64,000 bases of DNA from Parvibaculum sp. (GCA_030645235.1 JAUSMV010000030.1:806001-870000); one strand, 5' to 3'. Positions 37,019-45,966 are shown, counted from the first letter of the stretch. Made by a program: numbers and translations. Notes: generated from the sequence alone by a model not told the origin.

Positions 37019-37612
37019 ATGAGAATTGTTGGTGGCGCGCATAAGGGCCGCATCATTGTGGCCCCTGAAGGTGACACGATCCGCCCGACCGGCGACCGTG
37101 TGCGCGAGAGTCTTTTTAATATTCTGGCGCATCATGATTTTTCCGATGAGCTGGGCGCGGATTTCGATCTCGACGGCGCGCGCGTGCTCGATCTCTTTGC
37201 GGGCACCGGCGCGCTCGGCCTTGAAGCGATTTCACGCGGCGCCTCATTTGCGCTGTTCGTGGATGACAGTATCGAAGCGCGCGGCGCGATCCGCGAGAAT
37301 ATGGAAGCGCTGAAGCTCACGGGCCATGCGAAGCTCTATAAGCGTGATGCGACCAATCTCGGCCCGCGTCCGGGCAGCGTCGGACCGAAATTCTCTCTCG
37401 TGTTTCTCGATCCGCCTTATCGCAAGGGTCTTGCCGAACTCGCACTCGCCTCTGTTGTCGCGGGCGACTGGGTTGAGCCGCATGCGCTCTTCGTGGTGGA
37501 AGAACATGCAGAGGCAGGCTTCGTGGCGCCGCAGGGCTTTGTTGAGATCGACCGGCGGAAATATGGCCTCAGCGAGATTGTGTTTTTGAAGCAGGATACT
37601 GACGCCGCATGA
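37019..37612 (+). CDS. rsmD: 16S rRNA (guanine-966-N2)-methyltransferase
   Basis: Methylates G966 of 16S rRNA. The 197-residue Rossmann-fold protein opens MRIVGGAHKGRIIVAPEG, with the TRPTGDRVRESLFN-like element (IRPTGDRVRESLFNIL). Motif I is VLDLFAGTGALGLEA, and the catalytic DPPY is at 131-134. It is 10 bases after rluB, and its stop overlaps the start of the HAD gene (ATGA), so ribosome-maturation genes and the phosphatase form one operon. Confidence 0.95.
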   Translation: MRIVGGAHKGRIIVAPEGDTIRPTGDRVRESLFNILAHHDFSDELGADFDLDGARVLDLFAGTGALGLEAISRGASFALFVDDSIEARGAIRENMEALKLTGHAKLYKRDATNLGPRPGSVGPKFSLVFLDPPYRKGLAELALASVVAGDWVEPHALFVVEEHAEAGFVAPQGFVEIDRRKYGLSEIVFLKQDTDAA

Positions 37613-38478
37613 CGACCATTCCTCTCCTCTCCGGCTTCCGCGACATTGCCGACAAATATGATGCCGTGCTCTGCGACGTGTGGGGCGTGCTGCATAATGG
37701 CAAAGAGGCTTATGCCGGTGTGGCCGATGCGCTCGCTAAATATCGCGCCAAGGGCGGCACGGTGTTGCTGCTGTCAAACGCCCCGCGTCCTTCAACGCAA
37801 TTGCCTGCGATGCTGAACAATATGGGCATTACGGACGCGGCCTATGATGGCATTCTCACATCGGGCGATGCGACCAAGACGTTCATCACCACGCATGAGT
37901 TGGGCACGAAATGCTACGCGATCGGACCCGGACGCGACAATAATTTGTTTGATGATACGGGTGTTGCGCTGGTCAGTGCCGATGAGGCGGAATTCATCGT
38001 CTGCACCGGACCGTTCAATGATGATGAAGAAGGACCGGAAGATTACCGCGAATCCTTCAAGCTGCTCGTCGCACGGGACTTGCCTTTCGTTTGCGCCAAT
38101 CCTGATCTCGTCGTTGAGCGCGGACCACGCCATATTTATTGCGCAGGCTCGCTGGCCAGGCTTTATGAAGAACTAGGTGGCAAGGCCATCTATTTCGGCA
38201 AACCCTACGGGCCGATCTATGATGTGGCGCGGACAAGGCTCGCCGCGATCAAGGGCTCGGTCATCCCTGACGCGCGCATTCTCGCGGTGGGTGACGGCAT
38301 CGGCACCGACATCAAGGGCGCAGACGGCGCGGGGCTTGATGCGCTCTTCATCACGGGCGGGATTGCGGCAGCCGATTGCGGCGACCATCCCGAAATGCCC
38401 GACGCCATAAAGGTCTCGCAATTTTGCAAGCGGGCCGGTCTCAAGCCTGTCGCAGCGGCCGCGCGGCTCATCTGGTGA
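37609..38478 (+). CDS. HAD-superfamily class IIA hydrolase (TIGR01459 type)
   Basis: A 289-residue NagD-like phosphatase. The nucleophile motif is CDVWGVLHNG, motif II is LLSNAPRPS, and the last motif is AVGDGIGTDIKGADGAGLDALFI. A class IIA cap lies between motifs II and III. The group is common in Hyphomicrobiales; proposed substrates are small sugar or nucleotide phosphates, with no established one. It is coupled to rsmD by ATGA. Confidence 0.9.
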   Translation: MTTIPLLSGFRDIADKYDAVLCDVWGVLHNGKEAYAGVADALAKYRAKGGTVLLLSNAPRPSTQLPAMLNNMGITDAAYDGILTSGDATKTFITTHELGTKCYAIGPGRDNNLFDDTGVALVSADEAEFIVCTGPFNDDEEGPEDYRESFKLLVARDLPFVCANPDLVVERGPRHIYCAGSLARLYEELGGKAIYFGKPYGPIYDVARTRLAAIKGSVIPDARILAVGDGIGTDIKGADGAGLDALFITGGIAAADCGDHPEMPDAIKVSQFCKRAGLKPVAAAARLIW

Positions 38479-38582
38479 GGCTTAACTGAACTCGGCCTGA
38501 ACTGGCCTTCATCTCTTGTGATTTCGTGGCGCAGCGCGATAAAGTGCGGCGCGTGTTCCTCCCCTTCCACCCATGAGCATTC

Positions 38583-39020
38583 ATGACCGATTTCAACGGC
38601 TACTGCATCGAAGACCTGAGCCCCGGCATGGAGGCGACTTTCGCCAAGGTGATTTCGGATGCGGACATTCAGAGCTTCTCTGTCGTGTCGGGCGATACGA
38701 ATCCTGTGCATCTTGATGATGCATATGCCGCCAAGACCCGCTTCGGCGGGCGCATTGCCCATGGCATGCTGAGCGCAAGCCTGATCTCGGCCGTCATCGG
38801 CACACGCCTGCCCGGACCCGGCGCAATCTACATGTCGCAGTCGCTTCGTTTCCGTGCACCTGTAAAGCCCGGCGACCTTGTGTCCGCCCGCGTTGTTGTC
38901 TCCGCGATGGATGAAAAGCGCCGCCGCGTGACGCTCACCTGCGAAGCGCATGTCGGTGACGTGCTCGTCATCGACGGCGAAGCCATGGTCATGGTGCCAA
39001 GCAAGGCAGATGCAGCCTGA
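38583..39020 (+). CDS. MaoC family (R)-specific enoyl-CoA hydratase (PhaJ-like)
   Basis: A 145-residue hotdog-fold hydratase. The hydratase-2 motif gives Asp38 and His43 (SGDTNPVHLDDAYA), followed by FGGRIAHGMLSA. It hydrates trans-2-enoyl-CoA to (R)-3-hydroxyacyl-CoA, which can feed polyhydroxyalkanoate or lipid synthesis. Length and motif match PhaJ. Its TGA overlaps the ribF ATG (TGATG), so the two are translated together. Confidence 0.92.
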   Translation: MTDFNGYCIEDLSPGMEATFAKVISDADIQSFSVVSGDTNPVHLDDAYAAKTRFGGRIAHGMLSASLISAVIGTRLPGPGAIYMSQSLRFRAPVKPGDLVSARVVVSAMDEKRRRVTLTCEAHVGDVLVIDGEAMVMVPSKADAA

Positions 39021-39967
39021 TGCATATTCTCCGCCATCATTCTCCGGTGCCAAAGACACTGCAAGGCGGTGTGTTTGCGCTTGGCAATTTTGATGGTGTG
39101 CATAAGGGCCATCAGATTGTTATCGGCGAAGCGGCGAAGGTCGCGCATGAAATGGGTGTGCCGCTGGGCGTGCTTGTGTTCGAGCCGCATCCCAAACAAT
39201 TTTTCTTTCCTGATGAACCTTTCTTTCGGCTGACGCCCTTTCGCGCCAAGGCACGCCTCCTCGCTTCGCTCGGCGTTGATATTCTAGCAGCCCTGCCCTT
39301 TGATGCGGCCATGGCAAAACGACAAGCGCCGGAGTTTATTCTTGATGTGCTGGTGAACGGGCTTCATGCGAGCCATGTTGTTGCCGGATATGACTTCCGC
39401 TTCGGCAAGGCGCGCTCCGGCGATGCGACAATGCTCGCCTATATGGGCAGTGAAGAAGGTTACGGCACCACCATTGTTGAAGAAGTCAGTCATGACGGCG
39501 AGGCCTATTCCTCGACGCGCATCCGCGAGAAGCTTGCGGCAGGCGACCCGCGCGGTGCGGCGGACCTGCTCGGTCATTGGTGGACAGTTGAAACGCATGT
39601 GATGTCCGGCGACAAACGCGGACGCACGATTGGTTTCCCGACCGCCAATCTGGCATTGGAAGATCATGTGCAGCCGGCACTCGGCGTTTACGCTGTGCGT
39701 GTCGAAATTGAAGACGGCCCGCATAAAGGTTTTTATGACGGCGTTGCGAATTTCGGTAAGCGCCCGACGTTTGATAAAAAAGACGTGATCCTCGAAGTGC
39801 ATCTGTTTGATTTTGCCGGTGACATTTACGGCCACCATATTGCCGTGTCCTTCATCGACTATCTGCGTGCCGAAAAGAAATTCGGCGGGCTTGATGAACT
39901 GAAGGCGCAGATTGCGCTCGACAGCGACAAGGCGCGGGCCCTGCTCGCTCAAACGCCGCGCACATGA
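39020..39967 (+). CDS. ribF: Bifunctional riboflavin kinase/FAD synthetase
   Basis: Makes FMN then FAD from riboflavin. The 315-residue protein has the N-terminal FAD-synthetase nucleotidyltransferase motif GNFDGVHKGHQ at about 22-32 and the YSSTRIREKLAAGD element. The C-terminal riboflavin kinase part carries GRTIGFPTANL and the YDGVANFGKRPTF strand. It lies between the MaoC gene (TGATG overlap) and the ETF-beta methyltransferase gene (ATGA overlap). Usual bacterial partners such as ileS or lspA are not adjacent. Confidence 0.96.
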   Translation: MHILRHHSPVPKTLQGGVFALGNFDGVHKGHQIVIGEAAKVAHEMGVPLGVLVFEPHPKQFFFPDEPFFRLTPFRAKARLLASLGVDILAALPFDAAMAKRQAPEFILDVLVNGLHASHVVAGYDFRFGKARSGDATMLAYMGSEEGYGTTIVEEVSHDGEAYSSTRIREKLAAGDPRGAADLLGHWWTVETHVMSGDKRGRTIGFPTANLALEDHVQPALGVYAVRVEIEDGPHKGFYDGVANFGKRPTFDKKDVILEVHLFDFAGDIYGHHIAVSFIDYLRAEKKFGGLDELKAQIALDSDKARALLAQTPRT

Positions 39968-40632
39968 CCAAGACCGGGACGGGTGTCTCTGCTGATCCGG
40001 TCGCCTTCATCCGCGCCAATACTGTTTTGCATGAACCGCCGCTGATCCCCGAAGTGAAGCTCCACCTCGCCTCCGAAATCGTGCCCATCTGGCAGATGAC
40101 GGAAGAGGAACTCGCGCAAAACGGATTGCCCCCGCCCTTCTGGGCTTTCGCCTGGGCCGGTGGTCAGGCGCTCTCGCGCTACATTCTCGATCATCCTGAC
40201 GTGGTGCGTGGGCTTCGCGTGCTCGATTTCGGCTCGGGATCGGGTCTCATCGCCATTGCCGCTATGAAGGCGGGGGCTGCCTCGGTGCTCGCCGCCGATA
40301 TTGACGCCTTTGCGGTTGCATCCATCGGGCTCAACGCCGAAGTGAACGATGTTTCAGTTCATGTGACGGGAGACAATCTCGTCGGCGCGCCCAATGGTGG
40401 CTGGGACATTATCCTTATCGGCGACATGTGCTACGAGCGCCCGCTGGCTGAAAGCATAGAAATCTGGGTTCGCGACTTGGTGGCCGAAGGTGCCACGGCG
40501 CTTATCGGCGATCCGGGCCGGACTTACCTGCCCAAGAGCGGCCTTGAGAAGCTCATTTCCTATGCGGTGAAGACGACGCGTGAGCTGGAAGACACCGATG
40601 TGCGCAATACCAGCGTCTGGAAGATCGTTTGA
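39964..40632 (+). CDS. Class I methyltransferase, ETF-beta lysine methyltransferase (METTL20) homologue
   Basis: A 222-residue seven-strand methyltransferase. Motif I is VLDFGSGSGLIAIAA and the acidic ribose-binding residue is in LAADIDAFA. The upstream PPPFWAFAWAGGQALSRYI and the post-motif IGDMCYERPLAE are distinctive of the METTL20/ETFBKMT group. The Agrobacterium homologue methylates lysines of the ETF beta subunit (and ribosomal L7/L12). That target is fitting here, directly after the FAD synthetase gene and near acyl-CoA genes. Its start overlaps the ribF stop (ATGA). Confidence 0.87.
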   Translation: MTKTGTGVSADPVAFIRANTVLHEPPLIPEVKLHLASEIVPIWQMTEEELAQNGLPPPFWAFAWAGGQALSRYILDHPDVVRGLRVLDFGSGSGLIAIAAMKAGAASVLAADIDAFAVASIGLNAEVNDVSVHVTGDNLVGAPNGGWDIILIGDMCYERPLAESIEIWVRDLVAEGATALIGDPGRTYLPKSGLEKLISYAVKTTRELEDTDVRNTSVWKIV

Positions 40633-40781
40633 TAGAGTGAATTTATATTCATTTCTATCCGTGCTTTTTTGGAACCCCGCTTTGCGAAAATGAACTTCGC
40701 TTGTGAATGGTCCCTCGCCATAAGATGCGAACCATAATTCAGCACCACCCTCCTTAAAAGCCCACCAAGAGGAAGCCTGCC

Positions 40782-41570
40782 ATGACCGATCATGTGCTTG
40801 TGAGCATCGAAGACGGCGTTCAGATCGTCACCATGAACCGCCCCGACAAGAAGAACGCGCTGACGGCCGAAATGTACGGCGCGCTGGCCGATGCGATCGT
40901 GACGGCGGATGCGGACCCGAAAATCCGCGTGACGCTGTTCACCGGCGCGGGCGACGCGTTCACAGCGGGCAATGATCTCGGCGATTTCGCCAAGGCGGGC
41001 ACGACGCCGGTCGATCAGCAGCCCACGGGCAAAACCAATGTGCAACGGTTCCTTGAAAACCTCGCCGAAGCAAAGAAGCCGATCATCGCCTCCGTCAACG
41101 GCCTTGCTGTCGGTGTCGGCGTCACGATGCTGCTTCATTGCGATCTCGTCTATGCAGGCACCAGCGCCACGTTCCAGATGCCTTTCGTCAATCTCGGCCT
41201 CGTGCCGGAAGCGGGTTCAACCTTCCTGCTGCAACGTCAGATCGGCATCCAGAAGGCCGCTGACCTTTTCCTCACCGGCAAGAAGCTCACTGCTGAAAAA
41301 GCCGAAGCCATCGGTCTCATCGCCGATGTATTCCCCGACAATGCACTCCCCATCGAAGCACTGAAGCGCGCCAAGGCGCTTGCCGCCAAGGCGCCCAATG
41401 CCGTGCGCGTCACGAAAGCCTTGCTCAAAGACAATGACCGCCCCCGTGTGGGCGAGGCACGCGAGACGGAGGGTCGTCATTTCGCGTCGCAGCTGCGCTC
41501 CGATGAAGTGAAAGAAGCGATCAGCGCTTTCTTTGAAAAGCGTACAGCGGATTTCTCGAAATTCTCTTGA
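40782..41570 (+). CDS. Enoyl-CoA hydratase/isomerase family protein (isomerase-like)
   Basis: A 262-residue crotonase-fold enzyme. The oxyanion hole parts are AFTAGNDLGDF (about 59-69) and NGLAVGVGVTML (about 106-117). Only one catalytic glutamate, Glu143 in LVPEAGSTFLL, is visible; the hydratase Glu in the second oxyanion segment is replaced. That pattern is typical of delta3-delta2-enoyl-CoA isomerases, which prepare unsaturated fatty acids for beta-oxidation. AGAGGAAG precedes the ATG at a suitable distance. A 149-base gap separates it from the methyltransferase gene. Confidence 0.9.
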   Translation: MTDHVLVSIEDGVQIVTMNRPDKKNALTAEMYGALADAIVTADADPKIRVTLFTGAGDAFTAGNDLGDFAKAGTTPVDQQPTGKTNVQRFLENLAEAKKPIIASVNGLAVGVGVTMLLHCDLVYAGTSATFQMPFVNLGLVPEAGSTFLLQRQIGIQKAADLFLTGKKLTAEKAEAIGLIADVFPDNALPIEALKRAKALAAKAPNAVRVTKALLKDNDRPRVGEARETEGRHFASQLRSDEVKEAISAFFEKRTADFSKFS

Positions 41571-41654
41571 TCGGCGCTTGCACACGCACGACATAGGCTC
41601 CACCAAGAACAATCACAAAGCCCTTTTTAAAAAAGGGCAACGGGAGAACACACT

Positions 41655-42164
41655 ATGTCCCTTTCCATGTATCAGGTCTCTGTGCCGCTGATCGGCCAGA
41701 TGCTCGGCAGCCTTGACGCCATTCTCGACAAAGCGGTGGCTCATTGCGAAGCCAAGAAAATCGCGCCTGAGGTTCTGCTCGGCTATCGCATCGCGCCCGA
41801 CATGCATCCGCTGACACGTCAGGTGCAGATGGTCTCCGATCAGGCCAAGGGCGTCGTCGCGCGCCTTGCGGGCATTGAGGTACCCTCATTCCCTGACGAT
41901 GAAAAAACCTTCGCCGACCTCAAGGCCCGTATCGCCAAGACACTCACATTCGTCAACAGCGTCGCCGCTGACAAGATCGATGGTTCGGAAGACAAAGAAA
42001 TCGTGCTGAAGCTCGGCCCGACCTTCGAAATGAAATTCTCAGGCCAGCAATATCTGCTGCATTTCTTCATGCCGAATTTCTATTTCCACACCTCGACCGC
42101 CTACAACATTCTGCGCCATGCAGGCGTTGAGATCGGCAAGCGGGATTTGATGGGGAAAATTTGA
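41655..42164 (+). CDS. DUF1993 family protein
   Basis: A 169-residue soluble protein of the DUF1993 family (DinB-like four-helix fold). It opens MSLSMYQVSVPLIGQMLGSL, with HPLTRQVQMVSDQAKG and FFMPNFYFHTSTAYNILRHAG, both typical of the family. No reaction is known. GGGAG precedes the ATG. A strong terminator follows at 42185-42220. It is 84 bases after the isomerase gene and probably shares its transcript. Confidence 0.88.
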   Translation: MSLSMYQVSVPLIGQMLGSLDAILDKAVAHCEAKKIAPEVLLGYRIAPDMHPLTRQVQMVSDQAKGVVARLAGIEVPSFPDDEKTFADLKARIAKTLTFVNSVAADKIDGSEDKEIVLKLGPTFEMKFSGQQYLLHFFMPNFYFHTSTAYNILRHAGVEIGKRDLMGKI

Positions 42165-42184
42165 TTTCTTCATCTGCGTAAAAA

Positions 42185-42220
42185 ATCATGGCCGGACTTT
42201 AAGTCCGGCCATGATGTTTT
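42185..42220 (+). terminator. Perfect 15-bp hairpin terminator after the DUF1993 gene
   Basis: A 31-base perfect palindrome: 15-base arms (42185-42199 and 42201-42215) around a single T, with ATGGCCGGACTT at its core. GTTTT follows, and AAAAA precedes, so it could end transcription from either side. It begins 20 bases after the stop. Confidence 0.85.
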
Positions 42221-42471
42221 CTGGTACGCAGTTTTGAGTGGCCTCTTCTCAAGCCTCCCTCTTACTTCAACCCTCCCCCTCCTTCTGTTCGCGCCTACGC
42301 GCGAGGTGAGGGAGGGTTGAAAAATCATCTTTGATTTTTTGGGGCGGGGTCGCGGTCTCTCGTGACGGTCTGGATCTGCGGTTGGCTTCGTTCCCCCGCC
42401 CCAAACGGCGAAGACGCCGTTTGACCCTCCCTCAAGGGGAGGGTTCGAAGAAAGGGAAACAAAAAACCAAA
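42221..42471. repeat. Non-coding spacer built of nested inverted repeats
   Basis: No gene is seen. Four inverted repeats lie in order: TCAACCCTCCC/GGGAGGGTTGA (42267-42277 with 42310-42320); TTTGGGGCGGGG/CCCCGCCCCAAA (42338-42349 with 42394-42405); AAACGGCG-AAGA-CGCCGTTT (42403-42422); and ACCCTCCC/GGGAGGGT (42424-42444). The block lies between the DUF1993 terminator and the convergent DUF6101-like gene. Confidence 0.75.
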
Positions 42472-43068
42472 TCAGTAAGCCGAAGGCCGTGTCCCGGCCG
42501 ACAAGCGGTCCGTCCAGATGCGCGGGCGGCCGGTCATGCCGAAGGTCATCGGGCGACGAGCGGACAGCGGATTGGCCCCCGCATGAGGTTGCGGCGTGTC
42601 GATGCGCAAGGACCCCAGACGGCGTTCGGCCATCTGCAAATCGCCTTCGCGGTCTTCAAGCATCAAAGGCAGGCCGAGCACACGGCCCCATGAGCGCCAG
42701 CGGGCGGCAACATCCGCTCCGTCGAATGAGACATGCAGAGTGACGGTGCGGCGCTCATCGCGACGATGGACAAGCTGAACGAGGACGACAGGCTCGCCGC
42801 CCTTTTTATCGCGCCATGCCACACGCAGCGCAACGCCGCGGAAAGCCGACATCGGCTCATCCCAGACGAAGGGTCCGAGAATGGGCGATGAATCCGTCAC
42901 CTTCACCGCGTCTTTATGGACGACAGCAAAGCGGATGAAGCCGAACAGGCGATGCATGATTTCATTGGCCGGAATGGTAATGCGCTGCGGCAGGTGAAAC
43001 GGATCTGCATCCACTTCTCCACTGATCCAGCGCTTGCGCGGCATTTGCGGCTTAACCGTCTCGCCCAT
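42472..43068 (-). CDS. DUF6101-like conserved protein
   Basis: A protein of about 198 residues that I match only tentatively to the DUF6101 family of Hyphomicrobiales. It has no membrane helix. Visible stretches are LPQRITIPANEIMHRLFGF, an R-G-V-A-L-R-V-A-W region, and a basic C-terminus. GAGGG lies at a good distance before the ATG at 43068; upstream ATG (43092) and TTG (43101) lack a ribosome site. It is divergent from ubiD across about 200 bases. Confidence 0.7.
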   Translation of the reverse strand: MGETVKPQMPRKRWISGEVDADPFHLPQRITIPANEIMHRLFGFIRFAVVHKDAVKVTDSSPILGPFVWDEPMSAFRGVALRVAWRDKKGGEPVVLVQLVHRRDERRTVTLHVSFDGADVAARWRSWGRVLGLPLMLEDREGDLQMAERRLGSLRIDTPQPHAGANPLSARRPMTFGMTGRPRIWTDRLSAGTRPSAY

Positions 43069-43276
43069 CATGGCCCTCAACTCAAAACTCATGTGAGCCA
43101 AGGCTAGGCTTTTAAGGTTTGCATCAAATTAACGGAATCGGCCAAATAGGGTTAACGAGAGGTGAAGCGGTGCTCCCGGCACCGTGCGATTTGGCAGAAG
43201 CGCTGGATTCCGGCATTGTCGCGCCCGCGTCCCTTGGCGCGACCTAATGCCCCCTACCTGATTGAAGAGGCCGACC

Positions 43277-44809
43277 TTGTCTTATTCCTCGATGCGCGAT
43301 TTTCTCGACAAGCTCGAAGCCGAAGGCGAACTCGTGCGCGTGAAGGAGCCGGTCTCCTCCGTCCTTGAACTCACGGAAATCCAGACGCGGCTGCTTGCTG
43401 AAAACGGCCCCGCCGTGATCTTCGAGAATGTGACACGCGCCGACGGCACGCCCTCGCCCATGCCGGTTCTGGTCAACCTCTTCGGCACAGTGGAGCGCGT
43501 GGCTTTGGGTGTCACGATGGGTGGCGTCGAGCGGCGCACCGCGCATGACATGCGCGAAGTCGGCGAGATGCTTGCCTTCCTGCGCCAGCCCGAACCGCCG
43601 GGCGGTTTCCGCGAAGCCTTTTCGATGTTGCCGCTCCTCAAAACCGTGATGACGATGAAACCGAAAACGGTGTCGTCATCGTCGGCCCCCGTCCACGAGA
43701 TCGTGCTGACCGGCGACGATATTGATCTCAATATGCTGCCCATTCAGACCTGCTGGCCGGATGAGCCTGCGCCGCTCATCACCTGGCCGCTCGTTGTCAC
43801 CAAAGGCCCGTCCGGTTCGCGCGAGGATGATTTCAACCTCGGCATTTACCGCATGCAGGTACTCGGAAAAAACAAAACCATCATGCGCTGGCTGGCGCAT
43901 CGCGGCGGGGCGCAGCATCACCAGCGCTGGAAGGGCGAAAAGCGCGAGCCGCTGCCGGTTGCCTGCGTCATCGGGGCTGATCCGGGAACAATCCTTGCTG
44001 CTGTGACGCCTGTGCCCGACACGCTGAGCGAATATCAGTTCGCGGGTCTCCTGCGTGGCGAAAAGGTCGAGCTTGTCGATTGCAAAACCGTGCCATTGAA
44101 AGTGCCGGCCCAAGCCGAGATCGTGATTGAGGGCCATGTGTCGCTGGATGAATATGAGGACGAAGGTCCCTATGGCGATCACACGGGCTACTACAACTCG
44201 GTTGAGAAATTTCCGGTCTTCACGGTGAGCGCGATCACGATGCGCAAGAAGCCGATTTATCTTTCGACCTTCACAGGACGGCCGCCGGATGAGCCTTCCG
44301 TGCTCGGCGAAGCGCTCAACGAAGTTTTCATTCCGCTGTTGCAGCAACAGTTCCCTGAGATCATCGATTTCTGGTTGCCGCCGGAAGGCTGCTCCTACCG
44401 CATCGCTGTCGTCTCGATGAAGAAGGCCTATCCCGGTCACGCCAAGCGCGTGATGATGGGCTGCTGGTCGTTCCTGCGTCAGTTCATGTACACGAAATGG
44501 CTGATCGTGGTGGACGACGACATCAATGCGCGTGACTGGAAGGATGTCATGTGGGCGATCTCAACGCGCATGGACCCTGTGCGCGACGTGACGCTCGTGG
44601 AAAACACACCCATCGACTATCTCGACTTCGCCTCGCCGGAGTCAGGTCTCGGTGGCAAGATCGGTTTGGACGCCACCAACAAATGGGTGCCGGAAACCAA
44701 GCGCGAATGGGGCCGCGAAATCCGCATGGATCAAAACGTCGTGGACGAGGTGACAAAGAAATGGGCCAGACTCGGCCTGCCTGGAACAGGCAAGCCGATC
44801 TGGAAATGA
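43277..44809 (+). CDS. ubiD: UbiD family decarboxylase (4-hydroxy-3-polyprenylbenzoate)
   Basis: Decarboxylates the polyprenylated benzoate in ubiquinone synthesis, using prenylated FMN. The 510-residue protein has the N-terminal [18 protein letters not shown], the cofactor-binding [13 protein letters not shown] and the [17 protein letters not shown] region with the catalytic glutamates. I choose a TTG start at 43277, because GAAGAGG lies six bases upstream; the next ATG (43292) would cut the conserved N-terminus. No ubiX (prenyl-FMN synthase) is in the window. UbiA is encoded at 24468. Confidence 0.94.
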   Translation: MSYSSMRDFLDKLEAEGELVRVKEPVSSVLELTEIQTRLLAENGPAVIFENVTRADGTPSPMPVLVNLFGTVERVALGVTMGGVERRTAHDMREVGEMLAFLRQPEPPGGFREAFSMLPLLKTVMTMKPKTVSSSSAPVHEIVLTGDDIDLNMLPIQTCWPDEPAPLITWPLVVTKGPSGSREDDFNLGIYRMQVLGKNKTIMRWLAHRGGAQHHQRWKGEKREPLPVACVIGADPGTILAAVTPVPDTLSEYQFAGLLRGEKVELVDCKTVPLKVPAQAEIVIEGHVSLDEYEDEGPYGDHTGYYNSVEKFPVFTVSAITMRKKPIYLSTFTGRPPDEPSVLGEALNEVFIPLLQQQFPEIIDFWLPPEGCSYRIAVVSMKKAYPGHAKRVMMGCWSFLRQFMYTKWLIVVDDDINARDWKDVMWAISTRMDPVRDVTLVENTPIDYLDFASPESGLGGKIGLDATNKWVPETKREWGREIRMDQNVVDEVTKKWARLGLPGTGKPIWK

Positions 44810-44842
44810 TCCGCTCCGGATCAACCGCTTATTCTCTGCCGC

Positions 44843-45793
44843 TCACGCCATCTTCCGCGTCTTCAGCAGCGACACCAGCACACCTGTGACGAGCAAGCCA
44901 AAAGTGACGGAGAGAGAAACCGCCGCAGGCACCTTGCCGATGAGTTCGGCATAGAAAATTTTACCACCGATAAAGATGAGCACAGCCGCCAGCGCATATT
45001 TCAAATAAGCAAAGCGATGAATGAAAGCGGCGAGCGCAAAGTAAAGCGCACGAAGACCTAAGATTGCAAAGATGTTGCTCGTATAGACGATGAACGGGTC
45101 TTGCGTGATCGCAAAGACGGCGGGCACGCTGTCCACTGCGAAAATAAGATCGGCGCATTCCACCACGACCAGCGTGAGCAAAAGCGGCGTTGCGTAAAGA
45201 AGCTTTTTACCGGTCTTCGGATCGACAAGGCGGACAAGAAACGAATGACCATGTAGCTCATCAGTCATCCGAATGTGTCGCTGCAACCATGTTACAAGCG
45301 GGTGGCCCTTGATCGACGCACCATCATGGTCTTTGACACACAGCATCTTGATGCCGGTAATGATCAGGAAGCCGCCAAAGATGAACAAAACCCAGTGGAA
45401 CTGTGCGATCAGCGCCGCGCCGAGACCGATCATGGTGCCGCGCATGACGATAACGCCGATAATACCCCAGAACAAAACGCGATGCTGATATTTGCGCGGG
45501 ATCGCGAAGGTCGTGAAGATCAGGGAAATGACAAAGACGTTGTCGAGAGAGAGGCTTTCTTCAATCGCATAGCCGGTGAAAAACTCCAGTCCTTTTTCTC
45601 CGCCAAGCAAAGCCCAGACACCCGCGCCAAAGAGGCAGGCGATGGACACATAAAAGGCCGAGAGACCGATACTTTCGCGGACTCCGATCTCGTGATCGCG
45701 CTTGTTCAGCACGCCCAGATCGAAAGCCAAAAGGATCACGATGATTGAGAAGAAAGCCCCCCATGCCCATATCGGGGTGCCTGCGAATTCCAT
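44843..45793 (-). CDS. TerC/Alx family membrane protein
   Basis: A 316-residue inner-membrane protein with about nine helices. EESLSLDNVFVISLIF and ECADLIFAVDSVPAVFAIT carry the conserved intramembrane acidic residues of the family. The group includes Alx, implicated in Mn export, and other metal/redox-related members. The start is ATG at 45793. A structured leader (45839-45887) lies upstream and may regulate it. It converges on ubiD; a small TGATCCG/CGGATCA hairpin lies at the junction (44807-44823). Confidence 0.92.
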   Translation of the reverse strand: MEFAGTPIWAWGAFFSIIVILLAFDLGVLNKRDHEIGVRESIGLSAFYVSIACLFGAGVWALLGGEKGLEFFTGYAIEESLSLDNVFVISLIFTTFAIPRKYQHRVLFWGIIGVIVMRGTMIGLGAALIAQFHWVLFIFGGFLIITGIKMLCVKDHDGASIKGHPLVTWLQRHIRMTDELHGHSFLVRLVDPKTGKKLLYATPLLLTLVVVECADLIFAVDSVPAVFAITQDPFIVYTSNIFAILGLRALYFALAAFIHRFAYLKYALAAVLIFIGGKIFYAELIGKVPAAVSLSVTFGLLVTGVLVSLLKTRKMA

Positions 45794-45838
45794 TTTTTAC
45801 CTTATGCCTATGCACGCCGCGGCAGCGCAAATGCAACT

Positions 45839-45887
45839 AGGTCCGACATCGCGATGGACGCCTCCATCGCCAGAGGGGCCCGGACCT
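45839..45887 (-). ncRNA. Structured 5' leader of the terC gene (candidate cis-regulatory RNA)
   Basis: In the leader, AGGTCCG (45839-45845) pairs with CGGACCT (45881-45887). They enclose a perfect hairpin, GCGATGGA/TCCATCGC (45851-45858 with 45863-45870) with a four-base loop. The element is 46 bases before the terC ATG. It does not look like the yybP-ykoY manganese riboswitch. A terC RNA motif has been reported upstream of such genes in alphaproteobacteria, and this may be an instance. Confidence 0.6.
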
Positions 45888-45966
45888 CCTCCCATGCCTG
45901 AAAACATGGCGTGAGTAAAAGCGAGTTTCAACTGGAAATCGACGTTAATTTTGTGTTGATCAGGAT

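Noticed and set aside
44807-44823. Terminator between ubiD and terC
   Set aside because: TGATCCG/CGGATCA forms a small stem with a very short loop and no T-run; it includes the ubiD stop codon. Not strong enough to list as a terminator.
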